A stretch of DNA of 64,000 nt from Nostoc foliaceum FACHB-393. Its GTDB lineage: Bacteria; Cyanobacteriota; Cyanobacteriia; Cyanobacteriales; Nostocaceae. Where the stretch lies: NCBI RefSeq assembly GCF_014698505.1, contig NZ_JACJTD010000028.1:39793-103792 (forward strand), written 5' to 3'. This document shows, one piece after another, positions 8,552-19,100 of this stretch (the first letter of the stretch is position 1; each line of letters opens with the position of its first letter). A program made the translations under genes and the position numbers. Below the pieces are notes generated by a model. It saw nothing but the letters and a program-made list of their open reading frames with translations, was not told the DNA's origin and did not search any database.

Positions 8552-8750
8552 ATTTTGTTTGAATACAATTATTTCTCATTCTTATATATAAAGCATTTTG
8601 GAAATTAGAGAGGTACGAAATATAGCTATCAAACATTATAAAAAGCCTATTAAGTAAGTCGGTGCAATAAAACCAAACTATGTAAATAAAAGTAAATAAA
8701 GCTCAAATTCTTTCTCTCCCTGCTCCCTGCCTTATTGCAACAATAATTAT

Positions 8751-9353
8751 TTACGCCGACTTACTTACACTACTGGTTCCTACTACATATTGGGGCAAGT
8801 ATGCCGTTAGCATTTTTCCTAATAATGCACATTGTTCAATAAAATCAATTGTTTCATCACCCCATAATTTCTCTAGAATTAAACCATTGACAAAGCTCAA
8901 GACAAAGGAAGCTAATACCGGGTCTTGAATACCCAAAAAATCACAGGCTGCCTGCTGATAAAGCTTATTAGTCCGCTTAAAAACACTATTGTTTAACATT
9001 TCCTTAGAGTCTTTGTGTTGACAAAAATCAATCCAAATGTAAGTCCATTTAATGAAGTAATCTTCGTTTTTTACTAAGTATCTTCCTAGTGCTTCCATCG
9101 ACTCTTGCAAAGTTTGTGCTCCTTCTAGTTCAGCTAATGCTGCACTTAAATCCTGCTCACATATCTCTTGGGCCAATTGCTCAAATAGAGCTTGTTTACT
9201 AGGAAAATAGTGGTACAACGTACCAGTAGAAACCCCTAATCCTTCAGCAATTTGGCGCATAGTGATGGAACCATAGCCTTTTTGGGCAAATAAATCAAAG
9301 CACTTATCGAGCAGTTCTTTACGGTATTGCTCATGGTCAACAATCTTAGGCAT
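8751..9353 (-). CDS. TetR/AcrR-family transcriptional regulator
   Basis: 200-residue repressor-type protein. The N-terminal helix-turn-helix is typical of TetR (TMRQIAEGLGVSTGTLYHYFPSK, residues 31-53). The ligand-binding C-terminal domain has no recognisable ligand motif. It lies 255 bp upstream of devB on the same strand and most likely controls the devB-DUF2834-devC-devA genes, de-repressing export when its ligand appears. Two palindromes (8533-8551 ahead of devB, 9378-9387 ahead of its own gene) are candidate binding sites, the second suggesting autoregulation. Confidence 0.88.
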   Translation of the reverse strand: MPKIVDHEQYRKELLDKCFDLFAQKGYGSITMRQIAEGLGVSTGTLYHYFPSKQALFEQLAQEICEQDLSAALAELEGAQTLQESMEALGRYLVKNEDYFIKWTYIWIDFCQHKDSKEMLNNSVFKRTNKLYQQAACDFLGIQDPVLASFVLSFVNGLILEKLWGDETIDFIEQCALLGKMLTAYLPQYVVGTSSVSKSA

Positions 9354-9377
9354 GTCTCAGTTATTTATTTTATATCG

Positions 9378-9387
9378 AACGCTCGTT
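9378..9387. promoter_or_regulatory. Possible TetR autoregulatory site
   Basis: AACGCTCGTT, an AACG-nn-CGTT palindrome of the kind bound by many TetR-family repressors, lies 24 bp upstream of the tetR start in an AT-rich leader. It is short, so chance occurrence is possible. Confidence 0.3.
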
Positions 9388-9448
9388 ATGCATTAGAGTA
9401 ACATCTTTGCTAGTGATATGTAAATACATAGTTGATTGATTTACCTTG

Positions 9449-9587
9449 CAATACGGTTCGGTTAAGGGAAGAGACGCGATAAATCGCCGTCTCTACAAAG
9501 GACTGATTATTGTAAAAACGGCGCGGCGATTTATCGCGTCTTTGTGATCTATAACTTTCATCAAAAAACCTTATCCGAACCGTATTG
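9449..9587. mobile_element. MITE-like element with 19-bp terminal inverted repeats
   Basis: CAATACGGTTCGGTTAAGG (9449-9467) and CCTTATCCGAACCGTATTG (9569-9587) are inverted repeats matching at 18 of 19 positions. The interior carries two copies of the GAGACGCGATAAATCGCC palindrome in opposite orientation. A one-ended relative (CAATACGGTTCGGTT plus palindrome) lies at 20699-20745. No coding capacity, so any mobility would be in trans. Confidence 0.75.
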
Positions 9588-9699
9588 ATGCGATTCCTAC
9601 TTCATCGGCAAGCACATCATTTCCATAGGGATTTTAGCATCCGGCGCATCGACGGCTGCTGTTAATCAGGTATTCGCCCTCACCCAAATTCCGAATTAG
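9588..9699 (+). other. Spacer with a possible gene tail next to the MITE
   Basis: On the plus strand the frame from about 9593 to 9700 reads SYFIGKHIISIGILASGAST, then AAVNQVFALTQIPN and a stop. Its composition resembles a secreted-protein start or a gene end, and it begins at the right edge of the 139-bp MITE, as if the element had cut into a gene. It is too short to identify. Confidence 0.25.
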
Positions 9700-12039
9700 T
9701 TAATCAATTACACTATCCGCAGGCAGAAACTCTTTGAGGGCTTCTGCCTCAGCAGCTTTCACCACTGGGATAGAAAGAGGTACTGAACTAGCGATCGCAA
9801 ATAACTGTTGTAGTTGGCTCAGACCTGTCAAGCCACCACATAATAATACTTGGTCGCCAACTCGCAAATCCATGCCGCCATCAGGATAGCGGATAAACTT
9901 GCCATCGCGCCGGATCGCCTGTACCTGTACTCCAAATTGCTTGCTGATATCTAAATCTGCAAGGGTTTTACCTAGGGTTGGCGTATCTGCATTAACTGTA
10001 ATCCACTGGCAAGCACTATTTTCTCCGGGAACAGCAGCTTGTCCTTTAGCAAATTCTGCCAAAGCTGCCAGTTCTTCATCTGCTCCGACTACCAGCAAGC
10101 GATCGCCATCCTCTAATCTAGTTTGATTATTGGGATAATCGATTTCATCACCATTAGCGCGGCGAATTGCCATCAAACTCGCTCCTGTTAAGTAGCGCAT
10201 ATCTGCTTCCTCTATACTCATACCAATTAAGGGCGAATTAGATGGTAGAGGATACCAGCGCTGATTTAGATCGCGAGTTGCTTGGCGCAAATCGCGGGCT
10301 ACTTCAGTTGCAGAACGCTCTGGTCGCAAATCTAAATAATGATCGTTGCGGATTTGCTGCATTTCGCGTTGGACGACAGCTGGCGACAACAAGCCTAAGC
10401 TTGTTAATAAATGAGTTGCCATTTCTAAGCTGGCTTCAAACTCTGGTTGGACAACTTCTTTTGCTCCCAATTGATACAGCACCTCAATATTTTTATCCTG
10501 GGTAGCACGGACAACCAAATCTAATTCTGGGCACAATTCCAGAGCGCGTTTCAAGCAAAGACGGGTACTCATGGGGTCTGGAAGTGCGATCGCCATTCCT
10601 TTGGCATGATTCACCCCGGCGGTTTCCAAAACATGTAAACTCACGCAATTGCCATAGACATAAGGCAGCCCAGCCTCACGTAACTGTTGAATTCTACTCT
10701 CTGATTGGTCGATGATTACCATCGGCAGGTCGTGTTGCTGCAACAACTTCACCAAATTCTTGCCCACTCGCCCATAGCCGCAGACTACCACATGGTCTTT
10801 GAAAGGCAAATCTTCCGACACATCCCGTACCTGATCTTCTTGTAAATACGGTTTCAACCAAGGCATTGATTCGGCAAAATTAAATAAAAATGGCACTAAC
10901 CGCAGGACAAAGGGAGTAAGCATGAGAGTGACTGCGGTGGTTCCCAAAATTAATAAGTATATCTGCCGGGACACCAGCCCTAATGATTGCCCTTCACTGG
11001 CGAGAACAAAAGAAAATTCCCCAATTTGCGCCAGTCCCAAACCGGCGATTATGGCTGTTTTCAAAGGGTAGCGGAACAGCTTTACTAAGGGCGTGATAAT
11101 CAGAAATTTACCTACGAAAACTAGCGCCACCAATCCTAAAATCAATTCCAGATTATTCCACAGAAACACTGGGTCAATTAACATCCCAATAGCGGCAAAA
11201 AATAAACTGGCAAAGATATCTCGCAGTGGTTCCACATAAGTCAGGGTTTGATCGGCGTATTCCACCTCAGAAATCATCAAACCCGCGACAAACGCCCCCA
11301 TTTCAATCGACAGCCCCAAATGCTCTGTCAATAGGGCAATGCCTAAACACAGGGCTACAACTCCTAATAAAAATAGTTCTCGGCTTTCGGTACGGGCTAA
11401 CAGTCGCAACAAAGGCGGTATTAGCCAAATCCCCGCAGCTATTGCACCAGCAGCAAATAAACCAATCGAAGCTAGCGCTGTGAGGACAGTGATACCAATG
11501 GTTTCTGCGGGTTGGTTGAGGGCTGGCAAGACTGCTAACATCAGTCCCAGTGCCAAGTCCTGTACTACCAAAATCCCTAGCATCACTTGCCCGTGAGGCG
11601 TTTCTGTTTCGTTGCGTTCCATCAAGCACTTGAGAACAACGGCTGTGGAAGACAAGGACAGAATACACCCCAAAAACATGCCCTTAGCAGGTAAGGCTCC
11701 CCAGGCTCCGGTTAATGCGCATACTACAACTGTCACCAAAATTGTCAGAGCAATCTGAAGTCCCCCTCCGCCAAGAGCGATCGCTTTTACCTTCTTGAGT
11801 TCCGCAAAGGAAAATTCCACACCCAAGGCGAATAATAAAAAGGCAACCCCGAACTGTGCCAGAGTCTCTACTTGAATAAGTTCTTTAATCAATCCCAGTC
11901 CGGCTGGGCCAATGATCATCCCGCCAATCAGATACCCTAACAGCACAGGTTGCCGCAAAAGTGCCGCCAACAGCCCACCGCAGGCTGCAACACCCAAAAC
12001 TAAAACTAAATCAACAATTAGCCTAAAATCTTCTTGCAC
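9700..12039 (-). CDS. CPA2-family cation:proton antiporter with RCK domains (KefB-like)
   Basis: Monovalent-cation/H+ antiporter of the inner membrane, 779 residues. The first ~400 residues form about 12 helices of the Na_H_Exchanger fold (for example LLRQPVLLGYLIGGMIIGPAGLGL and ALGVEFSFAELKK). A TrkA-N/RCK domain follows with the nucleotide-binding pattern CGYGRVGKNL (near residue 417). Two TrkA-C-like regulatory domains end the protein (near 590-665 and 680-760). It starts with GTG at 12039; the family consensus also begins at MQEDFRLI-like residues, supporting this start. RCK domains suggest control by nucleotide or cation binding. Likely role is K+/Na+ and pH homeostasis; ion specificity is not readable from sequence. 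Confidence 0.85.
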   Translation of the reverse strand: MQEDFRLIVDLVLVLGVAACGGLLAALLRQPVLLGYLIGGMIIGPAGLGLIKELIQVETLAQFGVAFLLFALGVEFSFAELKKVKAIALGGGGLQIALTILVTVVVCALTGAWGALPAKGMFLGCILSLSSTAVVLKCLMERNETETPHGQVMLGILVVQDLALGLMLAVLPALNQPAETIGITVLTALASIGLFAAGAIAAGIWLIPPLLRLLARTESRELFLLGVVALCLGIALLTEHLGLSIEMGAFVAGLMISEVEYADQTLTYVEPLRDIFASLFFAAIGMLIDPVFLWNNLELILGLVALVFVGKFLIITPLVKLFRYPLKTAIIAGLGLAQIGEFSFVLASEGQSLGLVSRQIYLLILGTTAVTLMLTPFVLRLVPFLFNFAESMPWLKPYLQEDQVRDVSEDLPFKDHVVVCGYGRVGKNLVKLLQQHDLPMVIIDQSESRIQQLREAGLPYVYGNCVSLHVLETAGVNHAKGMAIALPDPMSTRLCLKRALELCPELDLVVRATQDKNIEVLYQLGAKEVVQPEFEASLEMATHLLTSLGLLSPAVVQREMQQIRNDHYLDLRPERSATEVARDLRQATRDLNQRWYPLPSNSPLIGMSIEEADMRYLTGASLMAIRRANGDEIDYPNNQTRLEDGDRLLVVGADEELAALAEFAKGQAAVPGENSACQWITVNADTPTLGKTLADLDISKQFGVQVQAIRRDGKFIRYPDGGMDLRVGDQVLLCGGLTGLSQLQQLFAIASSVPLSIPVVKAAEAEALKEFLPADSVID

Positions 12040-12145
12040 CAGTTTTAAAAGAACTTTAATTAAGACCTATTAATTCAGGATACAAACTTTTACGATCGCA
12101 AACAGCTTGTTTGGTGAAGGTGCGACAAAATTTGCATATTGGGCA

Positions 12146-13123
12146 TTAAATTTTAGGCGAGCTAAGGGCATTCAGTAGCAGCAGTGACCACGGCACTTTA
12201 ATATCGGGTATGAGCCATGAGTAATTTCTCAGTAGAGGTAATGCAGCCGGCAGCACAAAACGTAAAGAGCGTAGAGATGCAGGGCGATCGCCATTTTCAT
12301 CTACAATTCCATATTTCTTAGCTAGTTCGGCAACAATCTGTACACGCCCTGTACGGCTCATGACATTTGGCTCACAAGCAAGTGCAGCAATCACCCGTCC
12401 AGTTAATAAGGGAGTTTCCCAGTTGTAGCGATCGCTAAGAAATGAGTTATTCTTTTCAGGATCATTGGTTTGATTCATTTCAGAAGCAAAACGGGAAAAA
12501 AGCTCAGTACCAACAATACCTGGCCAAATTGAAACAGAAGCGACATTATGGGGTTTTAACTCAACAGCCATATCAGCTGCTAGGCGATCGCAAGCTGCTT
12601 TCCCAGCACCGTATGCTGTATTAAATATATAAGACATACTACCCCACGAGGAAATGGTGCAAATTAGTCCAGAGTTCCGCTTGGTCATCATTCGGGCAGC
12701 AAAAACACTCGCAACATAGTGGCTACGAAGACCAACGTTATTACTAGCATCCCAAAGACTTGGTTCACAATCCCAAAAGGGCTGCCCATAAGCGTCTTTT
12801 AATGCCTGAACTCCTGAGTAAGCATTATTCACCAGTAGGTCGAGTTGTCCATCCTGCTCATCTTGGATGCGCTCAAACAGTAAACGCACCTGCTCATCGT
12901 CGCTGTGGTCTACTCGGACGGGAATGCACACACCACCAACTTCCTCTATGGCTGATTGCGTTTCGCTAAGACTCCCTGAAACTGCATCACTGGAAGAGTT
13001 ATTGAGGCTGCGCCCGGTAACATATACAGTTGCCCCAGCCTCACCCAAGCCAATAGCAATTCCCCTACCAATCCCCCGCGTAGCACCTGTGACTAATGCC
13101 ACTCTACCCTCAAGATGTCTCAT
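12146..13123 (-). CDS. Short-chain dehydrogenase/reductase (DHRS1-like SDR)
   Basis: NAD(P)-dependent oxidoreductase of 325 residues. Rossmann glycine motif TGATRGIGRGIAIG near residue 12, NNAYSG, and the catalytic Ser...YxxxK (TAYGAGK) are all present. The C-terminal extension resembles DHRS1-type SDRs, whose bacterial substrates are mostly unknown. The frame is open further upstream to 13258, but that stretch overlaps the preceding kinase gene and a C/T-rich repeat. The ATG at 13121-13123 has a GGGA ribosome site (AAAAGGGATTATT before it) and begins with the usual RxLEGRVALVTGAT, so it is chosen. Confidence 0.85.
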   Translation of the reverse strand: MRHLEGRVALVTGATRGIGRGIAIGLGEAGATVYVTGRSLNNSSSDAVSGSLSETQSAIEEVGGVCIPVRVDHSDDEQVRLLFERIQDEQDGQLDLLVNNAYSGVQALKDAYGQPFWDCEPSLWDASNNVGLRSHYVASVFAARMMTKRNSGLICTISSWGSMSYIFNTAYGAGKAACDRLAADMAVELKPHNVASVSIWPGIVGTELFSRFASEMNQTNDPEKNNSFLSDRYNWETPLLTGRVIAALACEPNVMSRTGRVQIVAELAKKYGIVDENGDRPASLRSLRFVLPAALPLLRNYSWLIPDIKVPWSLLLLNALSSPKI

Positions 13124-13172
13124 AATAATCCCTTTTCTCTGCTCTCTTGCTACCCCCTGCCCCCTGCCTCCT

Positions 13173-16100
13173 TCATCGGTATAACCAAACCCGCAAGAGT
13201 GAAAGCAGTTGCTCAGTATCCACGGGTTTGGTGATGTAGTCTGATGCACCGGCTTCAATACACTTTTCGCGATCGCCTTGCATGGCTTTAGCGGTCAGCG
13301 CAATGATTGGCAAAGATTGAAATTGCTCGTTTTGGCGGATTAAGCGTGTTGTTTCGTAACCATCCATTTCTGGCATCATTACGTCCATCAAAACGACATC
13401 AATATCTGGTGTAGTTTCCAACAGAGTAATCCCCGCAATGCCATTTTCAGCATATAAAACCTGTATTTGATAACGCTCTAGCATACTTGTCAGCGCAAAA
13501 ATATTACGCACATCGTCATCGACAATTAGCGCTTTCTTGCCAGCGAGTAAGTAGTCTATGGAATGCAGTTGTTCAAGTATTTGGCGTTTGGGTGCAGGTA
13601 AATTTGCTTGGACTCGGTGTAAAAATAATGCTGTTTCATCAAGGAGACGTTCGGGCGATCGCACATCTTTAATGATGATTGTTTCGGCAATCCGTCTGAG
13701 TTCCGTTTCTTGAACTTTGCTAATTTCTCTACCTGTATAGACAATAATTGGTAAATTTTTGCCGTGGGGTAGAAGCTTTATCTGCTCGATCAGTTCAAAC
13801 CCGGTCATGTCGGGTAGCCCTAAATCGAGAACGAGGCAATCAAAATGCTGGGAGCGAATAGCTTCTAGAGCTGCTGTACCTGTGCCTACAGCAGTAGTAG
13901 CAACATCGCTGTTGCCAATTAACTCAACAATACTAAGCCGTTGAGTGTCGTCGTCTTCGACTACTAACAAATTTTTTATTTGGCGCTCAACAAAACCTTT
14001 AATTTTGGCCAACGCCTCAGATATTGTTTCACTGGTTAAGGGCTTTTGCAGATATGCGATCGCACCTAGTTGCAAACCGCGTTGTCTCCCTTCCTCAACT
14101 GTCATGATATGTACAGGAATGTGACGGGTATTTGGGTCATGTTTCAGACGATCTAATACCGTCCAACCATCCATTTCTGGCAACCTGATATCTAGCAAAA
14201 CGGCTGAAGGTTGGAATTGCTGCGCTAGCATCAAACCTGTACTGCCTGTTTGGGCTGTGATCACCTTGAATCCTTGCTGTTGCGCCATCTCTAGAAGGAT
14301 GCGCGCAAAATTAATGTCATCCTCGACAATTAGTAACACGCGATCGCCTCTTTCAATTGCAGCGCGATCGTCATTTAGGAGTGGGGAGTGGGAAGTAGTA
14401 GGTACAGACGCAATTAATCGCGTCTGTGCTGAACCAGGAGTGGGAAATGTCGATGTAGAGTCAGAAATCAATTGTGGGAAAAAGAACGTAAAGGTGCTAC
14501 CTTGACCTGGTTGACTGACCAGTTTAATTTCGCCGCCAAAGAGACGAGCGATTTCGCGGCTAATTGATAAGCCCAATCCGGTACCACCGTATCTCCGACT
14601 GGTAGAGCCATCGGCTTGCTGAAATGCCTCAAAAATTACTTTTTGCTTGTCGGGGGCAATGCCAATACCTGTATCGCTGACTGAGAAGGCGATGACATTT
14701 TGGGCGCGATTCAAAGTTTCCTGGTCATTGCTCCATCCTTGCTTCGCTACCGCAATCCGCAAGCGGACTTCTCCTTGCTCTGTAAATTTAAAAGCGTTGG
14801 AGAGCAGATTTTTCAACACCTGTTGTAAGCGTTTGACATCTGTATAAATGCTGTTTGGCAATTCGGGAGTAAATTCAATTGCGAAGGCAAGTCCTTTGTT
14901 CTGAGCTATTTGCCGGAAGGTACGCTCAATCTGGTCGCCCAACTCTGATAATGGCATTTGGGTCATGTCAATCGACATAGTTCCAGATTCAATTTTAGCG
15001 AGATCCAGAATGTCATTGATTAACGCCAACAAATCAGTACCTGCTGAGTAAATTGTCTGGCTGTATTCGACTTGCTTGGCAGTGAGGTTGTGATCAATGT
15101 TATCTGCCAACAACTTCGCCAAAATCAACAAGCTGTTCAACGGTGTCCGCAGTTCATGGGACATATTGGCGAGAAACTCAGACTTATATTTTGAAGAAAG
15201 GGCTAGTTGTTCAGCCTTGTCTTCCAAAGACATTCTTGCTTGTTCGATTTCCCGATTTTTGCGCTCGACTTCTTGCTTTTGTATGGCTAACAACTCTGCC
15301 TTTTCTTCTAACTCAGCGTTAGTTTGTTGCAACTCCTCTTGTTGTCCTTTGAGTAAGTCTTCTGAGGTTTTGAGTGATTGGGCTTGTTGTTCTAAGCGCT
15401 TGTTGGTTTCCCGGAGTTCATTTTGCTGGGTTTGGAGTTCTTCAGCCAAAGATTGCGACTGCTTTAGTAGTTCTTCGGTTCGCATGGATGCTGCGATCGT
15501 GTTGAGGACGATCGCTATACTTTCGGTAAGCTGGTCGAAGAATGTTAGATGAATTTCACTAAAGCGACGGAAGGAAGCTAATTCTATGACTGCTGTCACC
15601 TGTCCTTCAAAGAGTACAGGTAACACCACCGCGTTAAGTGGAGACGCTTCTCCTAAACCAGAGGTAATTCTGACATAATCACTTGGTACGTCGGTCAATA
15701 GAATTCGCTCTTTTTCTAAAGCGCATTGTCCCACCAAACCTTCACCCAAGTGGAAGCGGTTAGCCAGATGTCTGCGTTCCCGGTAAGCGTAGCTACTAAT
15801 TAGTTTCAAATACGCTGTATTTTCTGCTGAGTCCATCAGGAAGAATACGCCGTGTTGCGCTCCTACCAAGGGTGCTAGTTCTGAGAGAATTAGTTTAGAT
15901 ACGGTTTCCAAGTCTCGCTGCCCTTGCAGCATTCGGGTAAACTTGGCTAGGTTAGTTTTCAACCAATCTTGCTCAGTATTTTTCTGCGTTGTCTCCCGCA
16001 GGTTGGCAATCATCTGGTTGATATTGTCTTTGAGTATCGCTACTTCGCCTAGTGCCTCGACGGCAATTGAACGAGTTAAATCGCCCTTAGTTACAGCTGT

Positions 16101-19100
16101 AGCAACTTCTGCGATCGCTCGCAACTGGGTTGTCAGTGTAGCAGCGAGTTCGTTCACATTATCTGTCAAATCTTTCCAAGTCCCAGCCGCCCCAGGGACT
16201 CTCGCTTGTCCTCCCAACTTCCCTTCAATTCCCACTTCTCGCGCCACTGTGGTTACTTGATTGGCAAATGTCGCTAGGGTATCAATCATCTCGTTGATTG
16301 TCTCTGCCAAGGTTTCAATTTCTCCCTTGGCATCTAACATCAGTTTCCGTTTCAAGTCACCGTTAGCAACTGCCGTTACAACTCTGGCGATACCGCGCAC
16401 TTGTGCCGTTAAGTTCCCCGCCATCGAGTTAACGTTATCTGTTAAATCTTTCCAAGTCCCTGCAACACCTTGCACTTGCGCTTGTCCGCCCAACTTCCCT
16501 TCAGTTCCTACTTCCCGCGCCACCCGCGTTACTTCTGATGCAAAGGAACTAAGTTGATCCACCATTGTGTTGGTGGTGTTCTTCAAGTCCAAAATTTCGC
16601 CTCTGGCATCGACGGTAATTTTTTTAGATAAGTCGCCATTAGCTACCGCTTTGGTAACTTCCGCGATGTTGCGAACTTGTCCCGTGAGGTTACCCGCCAT
16701 CGAGTTAACGTTATCCGTCAAATCTTTCCAAGTGCCTGCTACTCCTCTGACGTAAGCTTGCACGCCTAATTTCCCTTCCGTTCCCACTTCACGGGCAACC
16801 CTTGTAACTTCCGATGCAAAAGAATTTAGCTGATCCACCATTGTATTAATGGTGTTTTTAAGCTCTTGAATTTCACCTTTCACATCAACGGTGATTTTCT
16901 TGGATAAGTCGCCATTTGCTACCGCCGTAGTAACTTCGGCAATGTTCCGCACTTGCGCCGTCAAACTTCCCGCCATGAAGTTTACGCTGTCAGTTAAATC
17001 TTTCCAAGTTCCGGCTACACCTTTAACTTCCGCTTGTACGCCCAACTTCCCTTCTGTTCCCACCTCCCGCGCTACCCGCGTCACTTCACTTGCAAAGGAG
17101 TTGAGTTGATCCACCATTGTGTTGACGGTGTTTTTCAACTCCAAAATTTCACCTTTGACATCAACGGAGATTTTCTTAGATAAGTCGCCATTAGCTACGG
17201 CGGTGGTGACGGCGGCAATGTTTCGCACCTGTGCCGTTAAACTTCCCGCCATGAAGTTCACGCTGTCGGTTAAGTCTTTCCAAGTACCAGCCACGCCGCG
17301 CACATCTGCTTGTACACCCAGTTTACCCTCGCTTCCCACCTCACGGGCAACCCGCGTTACTTCCGATGCAAAGGAGTTGAGTTGATCCACCATGATATTG
17401 ATGGTATTCTTGAGTTCCAGAATTTCGCCTTTGACAGCAACAGTAATTTTCTTAGATAGATCACCATTGGCGATCGCAGTTGTAACTTCGGCAATGTTCC
17501 GCACCTGTGCCGTTAAACTTCCCGCCATGAAGTTCACGCTGTCGGTTAAATCTTTCCAAGTACCCGCAACGTCTTTCACTTCTGCTTGTACACCCAATTT
17601 ACCTTCAGTTCCCACCTCACGCGCCACCCGCGTCACTTCACTTGCAAAGGAACTGAGTTGATCCACCATTGTATTAATGGTGTTTTTCAACTCCAGAATT
17701 TCACCTTTGACATCGACAGTGATTTTCTTGGAAAGGTCGCCTGTTGCAACGGCGGTAGTCACTTCGGCAATATTCCGCACTTGTGCCGTTAAGCTTCCCG
17801 CCATGAAATTCACGCTGTCAGTTAAATCTTTCCAAGTGCCAGCAACTCCTTTAACTTCTGCTTGCACGCCCAACTTCCCTTCACTGCCCACCTCACGGGC
17901 AACCCTGGTGACTTCTGATGCAAAGGAATTCAGTTGATCCACCATTGTGTTGATGGTATTTTTCAACTCTAGAATTTCACCTTTGACATCAACGGTGATT
18001 TTCTTGGATAAGTCGCCTGTTGCAACCGCCGTAGTTACTTCCGCGATATTTCGCACCTGTGCCGTTAAACTTCCCGCCATGAAGTTCACGCTGTCAGTTA
18101 AATCCTTCCAAGTGCCAGCCACGCCGCGCACATCGGCTTGCACTCCCAGTTTTCCTTCACTGCCCACCTCACGGGCAACTCTTGTTACTTCCGATGCAAA
18201 GGAACTGAGTTGATCCACCATGATATTGATGGTATTTTTGAGTTCAAAAATTTCACCTCTGACATCGACGGTGATTTTTTTAGATAGATCACCATTGGCG
18301 ATCGCAGTAGCAACTTCGGCAATATTTCGCACCTGTCCGGTGAGATTTCCCGCCATTAAGTTAACGTTGTCGGTTAAATCTTTCCAAGTCCCTGCTACTC
18401 CCCGGACTTCTGCTTGCACGCCCAACTTCCCTTCAGTTCCCACCTCACGGGCAACCCGCGTTACTTCTGATGCAAAGGAATTCAGTTGATCCACCATCGT
18501 GTTGATGGTGTTTTTCAACTCCAGAATTTCGCCTTTGACATCCACAGTGATTTTCTTGGATAAGTCGCCATTTGCAACCGCCGTAGTCACTTCCGCAATA
18601 TTCCGCACTTGCGCCGTCAAGCTTCCCGCCATGAAATTCACACTATCGGTCAAGTCTTTCCACGTACCCGCTACCCCGCGAACTTCTGCTTGACCGCCCA
18701 ATTTTCCTTCAGCACCCACCTCACGGGCAACTCTTGTTACTTCCGATGCAAAAGAATTAAGTTGATCCACCATGATGTTAACGGTGTTTTTCAACTCTAA
18801 AATTTCGCCTTTGACATCAACAGTGATTTTCTTGGATAAGTCGCCATTCGCTACCGCCGTTGTCACTTCCGCAATGTTACGGACTTGGGCTGTCAAATTC
18901 CCTGCCATCAAGTTAACGTTATCGGTTAAATCTTTCCAAGTCCCTGCTACACCCTTAACTTCGGCTTGCACGCCCAATTTACCTTCAGTTCCCACCTCAC
19001 GCGCCACCCGCGTTACTTCTGATGCAAAGGAATTAAGTTGATCCACCATCGTGTTGACGGTGTTTTTCAACTCTAAGATTTCGCCTTTCACATCGACAGT

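Noticed and set aside
13124..13258. Upstream extension of the SDR protein
   Set aside because: Overlaps the end of the kinase gene and a C/T-rich repeat; the internal ATG has a ribosome site and the conserved start of the fold.
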